Both the position numbers and the translations under genes were made by a program. From Candidatus Babeliales bacterium (GTDB lineage: Bacteria > Babelota > Babeliae > Babelales > JANWKD01), in contig JANWKD010000026.1 in the NCBI GenBank assembly GCA_025451595.1, positions 1-5,729 on the forward strand: a DNA stretch of 5,729 nucleotides, in the 5' to 3' direction. This document shows positions 1-4,533 of the stretch, one piece after another (positions within the stretch are counted from its first letter, which is position 1; each line of letters opens with the position of its first letter). Below the pieces are notes generated by a model. The model saw only the letters and a list, made by a program, of their open reading frames with translations, had not been told where the DNA came from and ran no database searches.

Positions 1-1
1 A

Positions 2-259
2 CTGGTATACCAAAAATTACTTTCAAATGCACAAGAAGTAAAAGCACGTCAAGGTCATTTAGTTGTTTTTGCTTTTGAAGACCAAGATGAGCTTATTGCA
101 TTGGCTGATTGTGTATTTATATTCCCAAAAGTAAATCCATTATTAGGCCCCTTGGTTATGACGGGTGTTATGCAATTTCTTGTGTACCAAATAGCCAAAG
201 TGCTTGACTGCCCTATTGATAAGCCACGTAATCTTGCAAAATCGGTTACGGTTGAGTAA
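2..259 (+). CDS. glmS: Glutamine-fructose-6-phosphate transaminase (isomerizing), C-terminal end
   Basis: This is the last 85 codons of a gene that enters from the left edge. GlmS makes glucosamine-6-phosphate from fructose-6-phosphate and glutamine in the cytoplasm, the first step toward UDP-GlcNAc for peptidoglycan and LPS. The fragment is the end of the second SIS (isomerase) domain. The diagnostic part is the C-terminal tail KPRNLAKSVTVE, almost identical to the E. coli GlmS tail (QPRNLAKSVTVE). It includes the conserved Lys of the LAKSVTVE segment, known to act in sugar-phosphate isomerization. The preceding LVYQIAKVLDCPID matches the usual 'Q-L-x-A-Y-x-I-A' helix. The gene ends cleanly with TAA. 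The N-terminal glutaminase domain lies outside the window. No strong terminator follows; a weak stem around 279-309 (AAGCAAACA pairing imperfectly with TGTTTTG...GCTT) is the only candidate. Identification is confident. Confidence 0.95.
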   Translation: MVYQKLLSNAQEVKARQGHLVVFAFEDQDELIALADCVFIFPKVNPLLGPLVMTGVMQFLVYQIAKVLDCPIDKPRNLAKSVTVE

Positions 260-312
260 GTAAAAACGGATCTATTAAAGCAAACATCAACTTGTTTTGT
301 ATGCTTGGGTTG

Positions 313-444
313 CTATGCGCGATAAACTTGCTTGATAGCAGATCGCTTCAATGGTGGGTAGTTGTTCGAAAGAACAAAGATAAAGATAAAGACTAAGCTG
401 GAAATAAAAGAAAATAAGAGCCGCTGTTTATTTTTTCGATACAT
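313..444 (-). CDS. Doubtful small single-pass membrane protein, 43 residues
   Basis: The ATG at 444 opens a 43-residue frame with a basic N-terminus (MYRKNKQR), one hydrophobic stretch (LLFSFISSLVFIFIFVLSNN, about residues 9-28) and a basic tail (LKRSAIKQVYRA). This is the layout of a short N-in membrane peptide. The frame stays open upstream to a TTG at 564, but that start has no ribosome binding site and falls on a TTGACA promoter-like box, so the ATG is the likelier start if the gene is real. No clear Shine-Dalgarno precedes the ATG either. A possible - strand promoter (TTGACA at 545-540, 17 bases, AATACT at 522-517) lies about 75 bases upstream. No family is recognised. In AT-rich DNA, T-rich stretches often read as hydrophobic peptides by chance, so this may not be a gene. 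Confidence 0.25.
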   Translation of the reverse strand: MYRKNKQRLLFSFISSLVFIFIFVLSNNYPPLKRSAIKQVYRA

Positions 445-573
445 AATAATAAAGTTTGTTTTAAAATAGGTTATTGAACCTATAAGAGTTATATTTTTAT
501 CTGAGATTATATCTATAGTATTAGAAATTTTTAATTGCCTGTCAAACGGTATGGACTTTGTCAAGTTAAGATA

Positions 574-589
574 TCAAATCTCTATTTGA
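574..589. promoter_or_regulatory. Palindrome overlapping the promoter of the 664 gene (possible operator)
   Basis: The sequence TCAAAT-CTCT-ATTTGA is a perfect 6-base inverted repeat with a 4-base centre. It overlaps the -35 box proposed at 586-591, a common position for a repressor operator. It could equally form a small hairpin in DNA. The role is inferred from position only. Confidence 0.3.
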
Positions 590-613
590 AACAACGATAG
601 TTTTTATTATTAT
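586..613 (+). promoter_or_regulatory. Probable sigma70-type promoter for the 664 gene
   Basis: TTGAAA (586-591, 5 of 6 to consensus) is followed after 16 bases by TATTAT (608-613, 5 of 6). Transcription would start near 620, giving a leader of about 40 bases before the start codon at 664. The surrounding DNA is very AT-rich, so -10-like hexamers are easy to find; the pairing with a good -35 is what supports the call. Confidence 0.45.
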
Positions 614-663
614 ATACATTAAATAGTTTATATTTTTATAAAAAAATTAATAGCAAGGATATG

Positions 664-1026
664 ATGAAAATTATTTCATTATTTTTAATAATGTGTTTTG
701 CTTGCAATAGTTATGCATTAAAGCATGTAGTGCACAAATTTGAAATATCAAAAGATGAATTAAATGAATTACTGTTTTTTAAGGTATTAAGAGAAAAAAC
801 TCCTGAAACTATTGAATTTCATAGTGATTTTATTAAAAACAAAGACGAACTAAAAAACATTTTCATGAAATGGAAAATCACACAAGAAAAGTCTAAATTA
901 GTAGTTAATATCCAGAGCTCTGTAAAAAAAATAAATTTTAAAAAGTTTTGGGTAGGTTTCGGAGCGGGGACCCTCTGCACGAGTGTATTTGCTCTAGGCC
1001 TTATGTTAAAGTATAAAAATAAATGA
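664..1026 (+). CDS. Small exported protein with C-terminal membrane anchor, unknown function
   Basis: A 120-residue protein of no family I recognise. Two ATGs lie side by side (661 and 664). The Shine-Dalgarno AAGGA at 655-659 is only 1 base from the first but 4 from the second, so I place the start at 664. Residues 1-19 (MKIISLFLIMCFACNSYALK) form a Sec signal peptide with probable cleavage after SYA; the Cys in the h-region does not make a good lipobox. The middle, about 70 residues, is charged and probably helical (EISKDELNELLFFKVLREK). Residues about 94-114 (FWVGFGAGTLCTSVFALGLML) form a membrane segment followed by the basic tail KYKNK. The expected product is exposed outside the cytoplasmic membrane and anchored by its C-terminus. 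It has its own promoter upstream. Its last codon and stop lie inside the left end of the 139-bp repeat, exactly as for the immunity-like gene at 4041-4400, which suggests it once sat directly convergent to ctp. Confidence 0.7.
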   Translation: MKIISLFLIMCFACNSYALKHVVHKFEISKDELNELLFFKVLREKTPETIEFHSDFIKNKDELKNIFMKWKITQEKSKLVVNIQSSVKKINFKKFWVGFGAGTLCTSVFALGLMLKYKNK

Positions 1027-1159
1027 TTCAAATTTTATATTTTAATCTCTTCCATTTGAATGACATCATCAAAGGTATAATTTTTATTCAAAAATTGAAT
1101 AATATCCTTGCGTTGTTGCATCTGTTTAGGGTGCGCTTTTTGTGCTAAATCGAACATCT
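1021..1159. repeat. 139-bp repeat, copy A (partner 4395-4533)
   Basis: Read base by base, 1021-1159 and 4395-4533 align without gaps and differ at only four positions (1074, 1107, 1113, 1114), about 97% identity. Copy B is the functional 3' end of ctp plus the few bases after its stop. Identity ends abruptly after CGAACATCT on the right. On the left it fades in an A-rich tract at the last codon of each upstream gene, so that border is blurred. No terminal inverted repeats or transposase accompany it, so this is not an insertion sequence. Confidence 0.95.
1035..1159 (-). pseudogene. Displaced 3' fragment of the ctp protease gene
   Basis: On the - strand this encodes the last 41 residues of the neighbouring S41 protease, from MFDLAQKAHP to the end IQMEEIKI and its TAA stop, with no start codon or upstream part. 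Compared with the intact gene three codons differ: one Thr codon (ACG/ACC) and one Lys codon (AAA/AAG) are silent, and one Arg (CGT) reads Gln (CAA). The reading frame is intact. Two silent changes of three suggest the fragment diverged while still part of a working gene (another allele) rather than decaying after duplication, though the sample is tiny. It lies convergent to the 664 gene, with 8 bases between the two stop codons, the same spacing as at the intact ctp (4400/4409). It probably marks the old ctp end left behind by cassette insertion. Confidence 0.85.
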
Positions 1160-1207
1160 GTGGCCGACTTTCTAATAGGCCCATTATTAAAATTCAGTTT
1201 GCAATAT

Positions 1208-1236
1208 TTGACACTGTTTGTTTTTATTTATACTAT
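1208..1236 (+). promoter_or_regulatory. Probable promoter of the 1261 gene
   Basis: A perfect TTGACA lies at 1208-1213. Possible -10 boxes are TACTAT at 1231-1236 (17-base spacer, 4 of 6) and TATACT at 1229-1234 (15-base spacer, 5 of 6). Transcription would start near 1242, inside the open frame that runs back to 1108, so it argues that translation starts at 1261 or later and not inside the ctp fragment. Confidence 0.45.
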
Positions 1237-1260
1237 ATTAATTATAATATAATCCTTACT

Positions 1261-2601
1261 ATGAAAGCAATTTTTATGAATATAGTAAATATACTGAAAA
1301 GAAAGATATGGGTTTTATGTATCTTTTCATCAATGGTTGCTATGGAAGTGAACAAAAAAGCAAAAATTGATCATATTTCTCCCCTTACTCAAATTGAACA
1401 AAAATTGCTTGGTCAAATAGCAGCAGAAGACGAACTGTGTCTGCAAGCAAAATTTTCTACGCCTGAAGAATATTGCAATGATGCTATCCAAACCATTAAA
1501 ACTCACATTAAAAATTACAAAATTAAAAGAACGGAATTAAAAAAAGAATATTTAGAAAAAGAGGGATTATCTGCTGAAATGATGCTGCAAAAAAGACTCA
1601 GTTTGCCGATTAGCTCACAAGCTAAGTATCAACAATACACACAGGCAGGAAATAAGTTAGCAACAGAGTTTTCTGATACTTTAAATTCATTCTTATCGTA
1701 TCATCTTACTGCTGCATTTGATCCTGATTATCCTGCATATGAATCTTATACAAAAAAACATAAAAAATTTTTATTGTATCAAGGAATTAAAACAAACTTA
1801 TTAAAAGAAGCAACGATTGATAATGAAGGACGTGTTCATTTTGCGCCAGATGTTTTGAGTAGAAAAATAGCGCCATTACGTGCTGCTATTCAATTGCAGT
1901 CCATCCGAAGCTTTGTCCTGCTTGATAGAAATTATGATAATTTGCATCTAAGCGAGTTCCCAGTGAAAACAGCTCAATTACAAATTGAAAACCAAAAAAA
2001 TCAACATATTGATACGCGAAAACCGGAATCAATTCTTATGATGCTTAAAGCAATCAGTAACTCATTTGTGCCAGAAGATTATAGTAAAATACCTATACCT
2101 CAACAGATTATTGAAAAATTAAAAATTACCGCAAATAAAGAAGTTCCTTCGTTACAAAGTCTTTGTTCAAATACCGTACTTTCGATGGCAATGCTTAAAG
2201 GATATACAACTTTTAATACTCTCAATGATTTTAAAAAAAATATATCGAATTTTGAGAATATTTCTGAGTTCGCACAAAATTCAATTCTTTCTGCTGCATA
2301 TTCAAAAATTAATTATTTTAATCCGCAATTTTTAAAGCAATTATCTTTAAAAGAAAGCGTTGCTTTAAAACAATTTTGGAATTATAAGCTTCAAGATCTA
2401 TGTGAACAAGCACGAGAAGTAATAGAGAAAGATGATCAGGATGATGATACCAGAGCCTTAATAGAATTTAGTCAAATGCTTGATAAGTATGGTTTCTTAA
2501 ATCAAAAAGGCAATTTTAATTCTGAAAAATATGATTCGCTTTGGAAAGAGTTTACTAAAGAGCTTGGACTCTATAAGAAAAAATTTAAAAGCAAGAGTTA
2601 A
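1261..2601 (+). CDS. Exported helical protein, 446 residues, unknown function
   Basis: The frame is open from 1108, but its first 51 codons are antisense to the ctp fragment and precede the promoter, so I start it at ATG 1261; ATG 1276 (MNIVNILKRK) is an alternative, and neither has a clear Shine-Dalgarno. The N-terminus has a basic stretch (ILKRK, about residues 11-15), a hydrophobic core (IWVLCIFSSMVA) and probable Sec cleavage near residue 27, so the product is likely periplasmic or secreted. The rest is charged, Lys- and Gln-rich and mostly helix-forming, with likely coiled-coil around residues 75-110. No catalytic motif is visible. Residues 296-310 (VPSLQSLCSNTVLSM) resemble the BC-box part of eukaryotic SOCS boxes (S/T/P-L-x-x-x-C-x-x-x-I/L/V), but that pattern is short and easily met by chance. 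An acidic patch (EKDDQDDD) lies near residue 389. A terminator follows 15 bases after the stop. It could be an effector toward a host; that is a guess. Confidence 0.7.
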   Translation: MKAIFMNIVNILKRKIWVLCIFSSMVAMEVNKKAKIDHISPLTQIEQKLLGQIAAEDELCLQAKFSTPEEYCNDAIQTIKTHIKNYKIKRTELKKEYLEKEGLSAEMMLQKRLSLPISSQAKYQQYTQAGNKLATEFSDTLNSFLSYHLTAAFDPDYPAYESYTKKHKKFLLYQGIKTNLLKEATIDNEGRVHFAPDVLSRKIAPLRAAIQLQSIRSFVLLDRNYDNLHLSEFPVKTAQLQIENQKNQHIDTRKPESILMMLKAISNSFVPEDYSKIPIPQQIIEKLKITANKEVPSLQSLCSNTVLSMAMLKGYTTFNTLNDFKKNISNFENISEFAQNSILSAAYSKINYFNPQFLKQLSLKESVALKQFWNYKLQDLCEQAREVIEKDDQDDDTRALIEFSQMLDKYGFLNQKGNFNSEKYDSLWKEFTKELGLYKKKFKSKS

Positions 2602-2606
2602 TTTTT

Positions 2607-2646
2607 CTGCTATCAAAAAGCAGTGTTCTGCTGTTTATATTTTAAT
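2607..2646 (+). terminator. Probable intrinsic terminator of the 1261 gene, with competing stem
   Basis: AGCAG (2619-2623) - TGTT - CTGCT (2628-2632) forms a stem-loop, which flanking AAA/TTT can extend across a bulged G, followed by the T-rich tract TTTATATTTT. An additional upstream CTGCT (2607-2611) can pair with the same AGCAG, giving an alternative hairpin without a T-tract next to it. The stem is short, so strength is uncertain, but the position just after the stop codon at 2601 fits. Confidence 0.5.
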
Positions 2647-2707
2647 CCTCCATTTCATGGGATTATTTTGAATCCATAAAGCAGAATATGGATCAACATT
2701 TTTTTAG
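2634..2707 (-). pseudogene. Decayed remnant of a ctp protease gene with the middle deleted
   Basis: Two parts match ctp in the same - strand orientation. First, 2666-2706 matches about 5609-5649 at roughly 34 of 40 positions with one gap. On the - strand it reads KNVDPYSA before a one-base frame loss, against KNLDPHSD in the intact gene, the conserved DP-H/Y-S segment of S41 proteases just before the PDZ domain. Second, 2634-2655 (TTTATATTTTAATC then TCCATTT) resembles the 3' end of ctp at about 4406-4431, with two bases missing. Only about ten bases separate the two parts, so nearly the whole gene between them is gone. The first match is convincing; the second overlaps the T-tract of the terminator and could be chance. 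Confidence 0.6.
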
Positions 2708-2722
2708 AAGCTCAATATAGTA

Positions 2723-2752
2723 TTGTAAATATTTGTTCGGATGGTTTATATC
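2723..2752 (+). promoter_or_regulatory. Possible promoter of the toxin-immunity operon
   Basis: TTGTAA (2723-2728, 4 of 6) is followed after 18 bases by TATATC (2747-2752, 4 of 6). Transcription would begin near 2759, favouring the start codon at 2793 over the earlier in-frame TTG 2733. No better promoter is visible between the upstream terminator and the gene. Weak match, low confidence. Confidence 0.25.
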
Positions 2753-2792
2753 TAAATCAATTTATATGTTGATTAAAAAAAGAAGAAGCCAG

Positions 2793-3716
2793 ATGAAGAA
2801 CATGTTCTATTTTTGCCTTATATCAATTTTTATTACCCAAAATATTACTACCGGTTTTTCAGCTGAAACGCAGGTCAACACAAATGGAGAATTGTTAACA
2901 ATTAAACAATTACAAGTTAATGATTATGTTGATTCGTTTGATAAAAATAGAATCGTAAAAAAAATTATGTATACGCAATTAACCAAAGAAGCGTATTGTA
3001 GTATCGAATTAAATAATTCAGAAAAAATTATCTGTTCTCTGTTTCAAAAGTTTTATCTATCAGATGAAAATAAATGGATCTATGCTAAAGATTTAAAAAA
3101 AGGACATTTGCTTTTTAGTTTACAGGAAAATATCACGGTTAAATCAGTGCGTTTAATTGATGAAAAGGCTGAACTTTTTGATATAACCGTTGAGGAGACT
3201 CATAATTTTTTTATCACAAAGAATGGTATTTTAGTCCATAACTTCGTTCCTGTGGTAATTGGGATATCTTTCTTATTTGGTAGTGGGGCAATTGAATTTG
3301 CCGGCGCCACAATTGGAATTACAGCAATGGGTATTTTAGCCTGTTTTACGGTCTTTGGTGATAAGAAACATTATCATCCTCGAATCGATATTGTCTCTGA
3401 TCCAAAAAATCAAATTCAGGCTTGTTCAATTTCCAAAAATGATCCTCATTTGTATACTTCAAATGATAAGAATGGCGCTCAAGCACCAGGAATACCTACA
3501 GAAAAAGACGGCTATCATCCACCTAAAAATTGGGATGGCAAGAAAGTAAGACATAAAAGAGGATGGGGTTACCCTGACAAAAAAGGAAATATTTGGATTC
3601 CAAGTGGGCCAAATGGTCATGGCGGACCTCATTGGGATGTGCAATATCCCGATGGAAATTATGATAATGTTGTTCCTGGCGGATATATAAGAGGCTCAAA
3701 TAAGAAATTCAAATAA
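2793..3716 (+). CDS. Secreted Hint-domain polymorphic toxin, C-terminal Ntox37-like domain
   Basis: 307 residues counted from ATG 2793, which has a weak purine-rich site (GAAGAAG) 4 bases upstream; the frame also offers ATG 2766 and TTG 2733. Residues 1-24 are a Sec signal peptide (MKNMFYFCLISIFITQ...GFSA). Residues about 21-150 form a Hint domain: NGELLTIKQLQVNDYV, then CSLFQKFYL, KWIYAKDLKKGHLL, and the typical end ITVEETHNFFITKNGILVHN. The usual first Cys is Gly21 and the usual block-B His is Gln85, while His149-Asn150 remain, so autoprocessing is doubtful. Residues 152-188 are hydrophobic with two Gly-rich parts, like the membrane linker of other pretoxin proteins. Residues about 227-299 are the toxin tip (GAQAPG, KDGYHPPKNWDGKKV, GYPDKKGNIWIP, GPNGHGGPHWDVQ, NVVPGG), which I recall as the polymorphic toxin type 37 pattern; its biochemical activity is not evident here, and conserved His and Lys residues would suit a nuclease. 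It heads a tight operon with two immunity-like genes 15 bases downstream. Confidence 0.8.
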   Translation: MKNMFYFCLISIFITQNITTGFSAETQVNTNGELLTIKQLQVNDYVDSFDKNRIVKKIMYTQLTKEAYCSIELNNSEKIICSLFQKFYLSDENKWIYAKDLKKGHLLFSLQENITVKSVRLIDEKAELFDITVEETHNFFITKNGILVHNFVPVVIGISFLFGSGAIEFAGATIGITAMGILACFTVFGDKKHYHPRIDIVSDPKNQIQACSISKNDPHLYTSNDKNGAQAPGIPTEKDGYHPPKNWDGKKVRHKRGWGYPDKKGNIWIPSGPNGHGGPHWDVQYPDGNYDNVVPGGYIRGSNKKFK

Positions 3717-3731
3717 CGAAATAAAGAGAAA

Positions 3732-4031
3732 ATGAAAAAAAAATATCTTTTTTGTAAAGTGAGATTTCGTTCGACCTATGATGAAGAAATTTTTTGTTGG
3801 TGTATCAAACAAATTTCTTGCATTAAATATTTTGAAAAAATTTCTAATGAATTTTACTTATTCTTAAAAGGGAAAAAAATTAGTAATCGTGATCTGGATA
3901 ATTTGATTGGTATTTTTTATCGATATAAAATTGATATGAAGCAATTAGCGCAATTTCAAACGGAACAAAATAAAAGCTGGTTTTATGATAATAAAAGAGC
4001 TTTTTGGTATAAAAAAGTATTTGGAAAATAA
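3732..4031 (+). CDS. Putative immunity protein 1 for the adjacent toxin, 99 residues
   Basis: A small soluble protein with no signal peptide or membrane segment, starting 15 bases after the toxin stop with a weak AAAGAG site upstream. Its place directly behind a polymorphic toxin is the usual place of the cognate immunity gene. The N-terminal half (DEEIFCWCIKQISCIKYFEKISNEFYLFLKGK) looks like a helix then a beta-rich part. The C-terminal 37 residues, from IFYRYKIDMKQLAQF to WFYDNKRAFWYKKVFG, are almost identical to the next gene's product. I recognise the same type of small protein in other bacteria as hypothetical, but can name no family with certainty. Cytoplasmic inhibition of the toxin tip is inferred. 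The N-terminal half differs strongly from its paralog, so the two probably differ in what they bind. Confidence 0.7.
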   Translation: MKKKYLFCKVRFRSTYDEEIFCWCIKQISCIKYFEKISNEFYLFLKGKKISNRDLDNLIGIFYRYKIDMKQLAQFQTEQNKSWFYDNKRAFWYKKVFGK

Positions 4032-4376
4032 TTAAATTAAATGAAATGGAAAAAATTGACAAAGTTTAAGCGAAATCCTGATTATACTAATTATCTTACG
4101 TGTAAAGGCGTAAAATATTGCTCGCTATTAGATGAAACAGCATTTTTTGAATGGATAGAAAAAATTAATTGTATAGCAAGTTATGAGGGCGCGTTAGATG
4201 AACTTTATCTAGATCTTGTAGATCGAGATTTGAAAGATACTGAACTTAAAGAGCTTATTGCATTGTTTTATCGTTATAAAATTGATATGAAACAATTAGC
4301 GCAATTCAAAACTGAACACAATAAAGACTGGTTTTATGATAATAAAAGAGCTTTTTGGAATAAAAAAGTATTTGGA
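3915..4376 (+). repeat. 111-bp direct repeat shared by the two immunity-like genes
   Basis: 3915-4025 and 4266-4376 align without gaps at an offset of 351 bases (117 codons, so in frame) with 9 mismatches, about 92% identity. They encode the conserved C-terminal block of the two proteins. Upstream of the repeat the two genes are far less alike at DNA level, so similarity rises sharply at this point. The two repeat units are the outer parts of the span given here. Confidence 0.9.
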
Positions 4377-4400
4377 GAAAACAAGTCTCATAAAAAATGA
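4041..4400 (+). CDS. Putative immunity protein 2, paralog of the preceding gene, 119 residues
   Basis: It starts at ATG 4041, 9 bases after the previous stop, without a visible Shine-Dalgarno, so translation is probably coupled to the gene before it. The protein is soluble, with a basic N-terminal extension of about 20 residues (MKWKKLTKFKRNPDY) absent from its paralog. The next part, DETAFFEWIEKINCIASYEG then DELYLDLVDRDLKDTELKEL, corresponds to the N-terminal half of paralog 1 but is only weakly similar. The C-terminal block IALFYRYKIDMKQLAQF...WFYDNKRAFWNKKVFG is almost the same. It ends ENKSHKK. The last codon and stop lie in the 139-bp repeat, and the stop is 8 bases from the stop of convergent ctp. 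It may protect against the same toxin or against a variant tip no longer present. Function inferred from position and paralogy. Confidence 0.7.
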   Translation: MKWKKLTKFKRNPDYTNYLTCKGVKYCSLLDETAFFEWIEKINCIASYEGALDELYLDLVDRDLKDTELKELIALFYRYKIDMKQLAQFKTEHNKDWFYDNKRAFWNKKVFGENKSHKK

Positions 4401-4435
4401 TTCAAATTTTATATTTTAATCTCTTCCATTTGAAT
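4392..4435 (-). terminator. Possible terminator of ctp
   Basis: On the - strand ATTCAAAT (4435-4428) and ATTTGAAT (4407-4400) form a perfect 8-base AT-rich stem with a 20-base loop, followed within two bases by TTTTTT (4397-4392). The loop contains the ctp stop codon. In the + direction the stem has no T-tract, so it would end mainly ctp transcripts. The stem is weak. The same inverted repeat is kept in copy A (1026-1033 / 1054-1061), where the T-tract is interrupted. Confidence 0.35.
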
Positions 4436-4533
4436 GACATCATCAAACGTATAATTTTTATTCAAAAATTGAATAATATCTTTGCGACGTTGCATCTGTT
4501 TAGGGTGCGCTTTTTGTGCTAAATCGAACATCT
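4395..4533. repeat. 139-bp repeat, copy B (partner 1021-1159)
   Basis: This copy is the native 3' end of the intact ctp gene together with its stop codon and the last codon of the convergent immunity-like gene. See copy A for the alignment. It and copy A bracket the 3.2 kb carrying the 1261 gene and the toxin-immunity operon. Confidence 0.95.

Larger units (their letters stand above)
260..660. other. Intergenic region between glmS and the 664 gene
   Basis: This is a 400-base AT-rich stretch with no convincing conserved gene. It holds: a loose inverted repeat TGCTAT (311-316) / ATAGCA (335-340) without a T-tract; a doubtful short membrane ORF on the - strand (313-444); two TTGACA boxes reading on the - strand (545-540 and 564-559); and, at its right end, a 16-base palindrome and a promoter for the 664 gene. 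I see no tRNA or recognisable RNA. Confidence 0.6.

Noticed and set aside
571..591. Possible fourth ctp tail remnant (TCAAAT...CTCT...ATTTGAA resembles the ctp terminator region)
   Set aside because: The match is only a few short AT-rich words with a large gap and is readily explained by chance or by a simple palindrome.
819..1031. 70-residue - strand ORF
   Set aside because: It is the antisense of the 664 gene and has no ribosome binding site or coding character of its own.
1108..1260. Upstream extension of the 446-residue protein to a TTG at 1108
   Set aside because: These codons are antisense to the displaced ctp fragment and precede a good TTGACA promoter; the resulting Cys-rich N-terminus would hide the signal peptide.
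3355..3644. Short ORFs in other frames within the toxin tip
   Set aside because: They overlap the well-supported toxin frame and look like shadows of it.
1021..4533. Composite transposon bounded by the 139-bp repeats
   Set aside because: The repeats are direct copies of a protease gene end with no transposase, terminal inverted repeats or target duplications, so a classical transposon is not supported.
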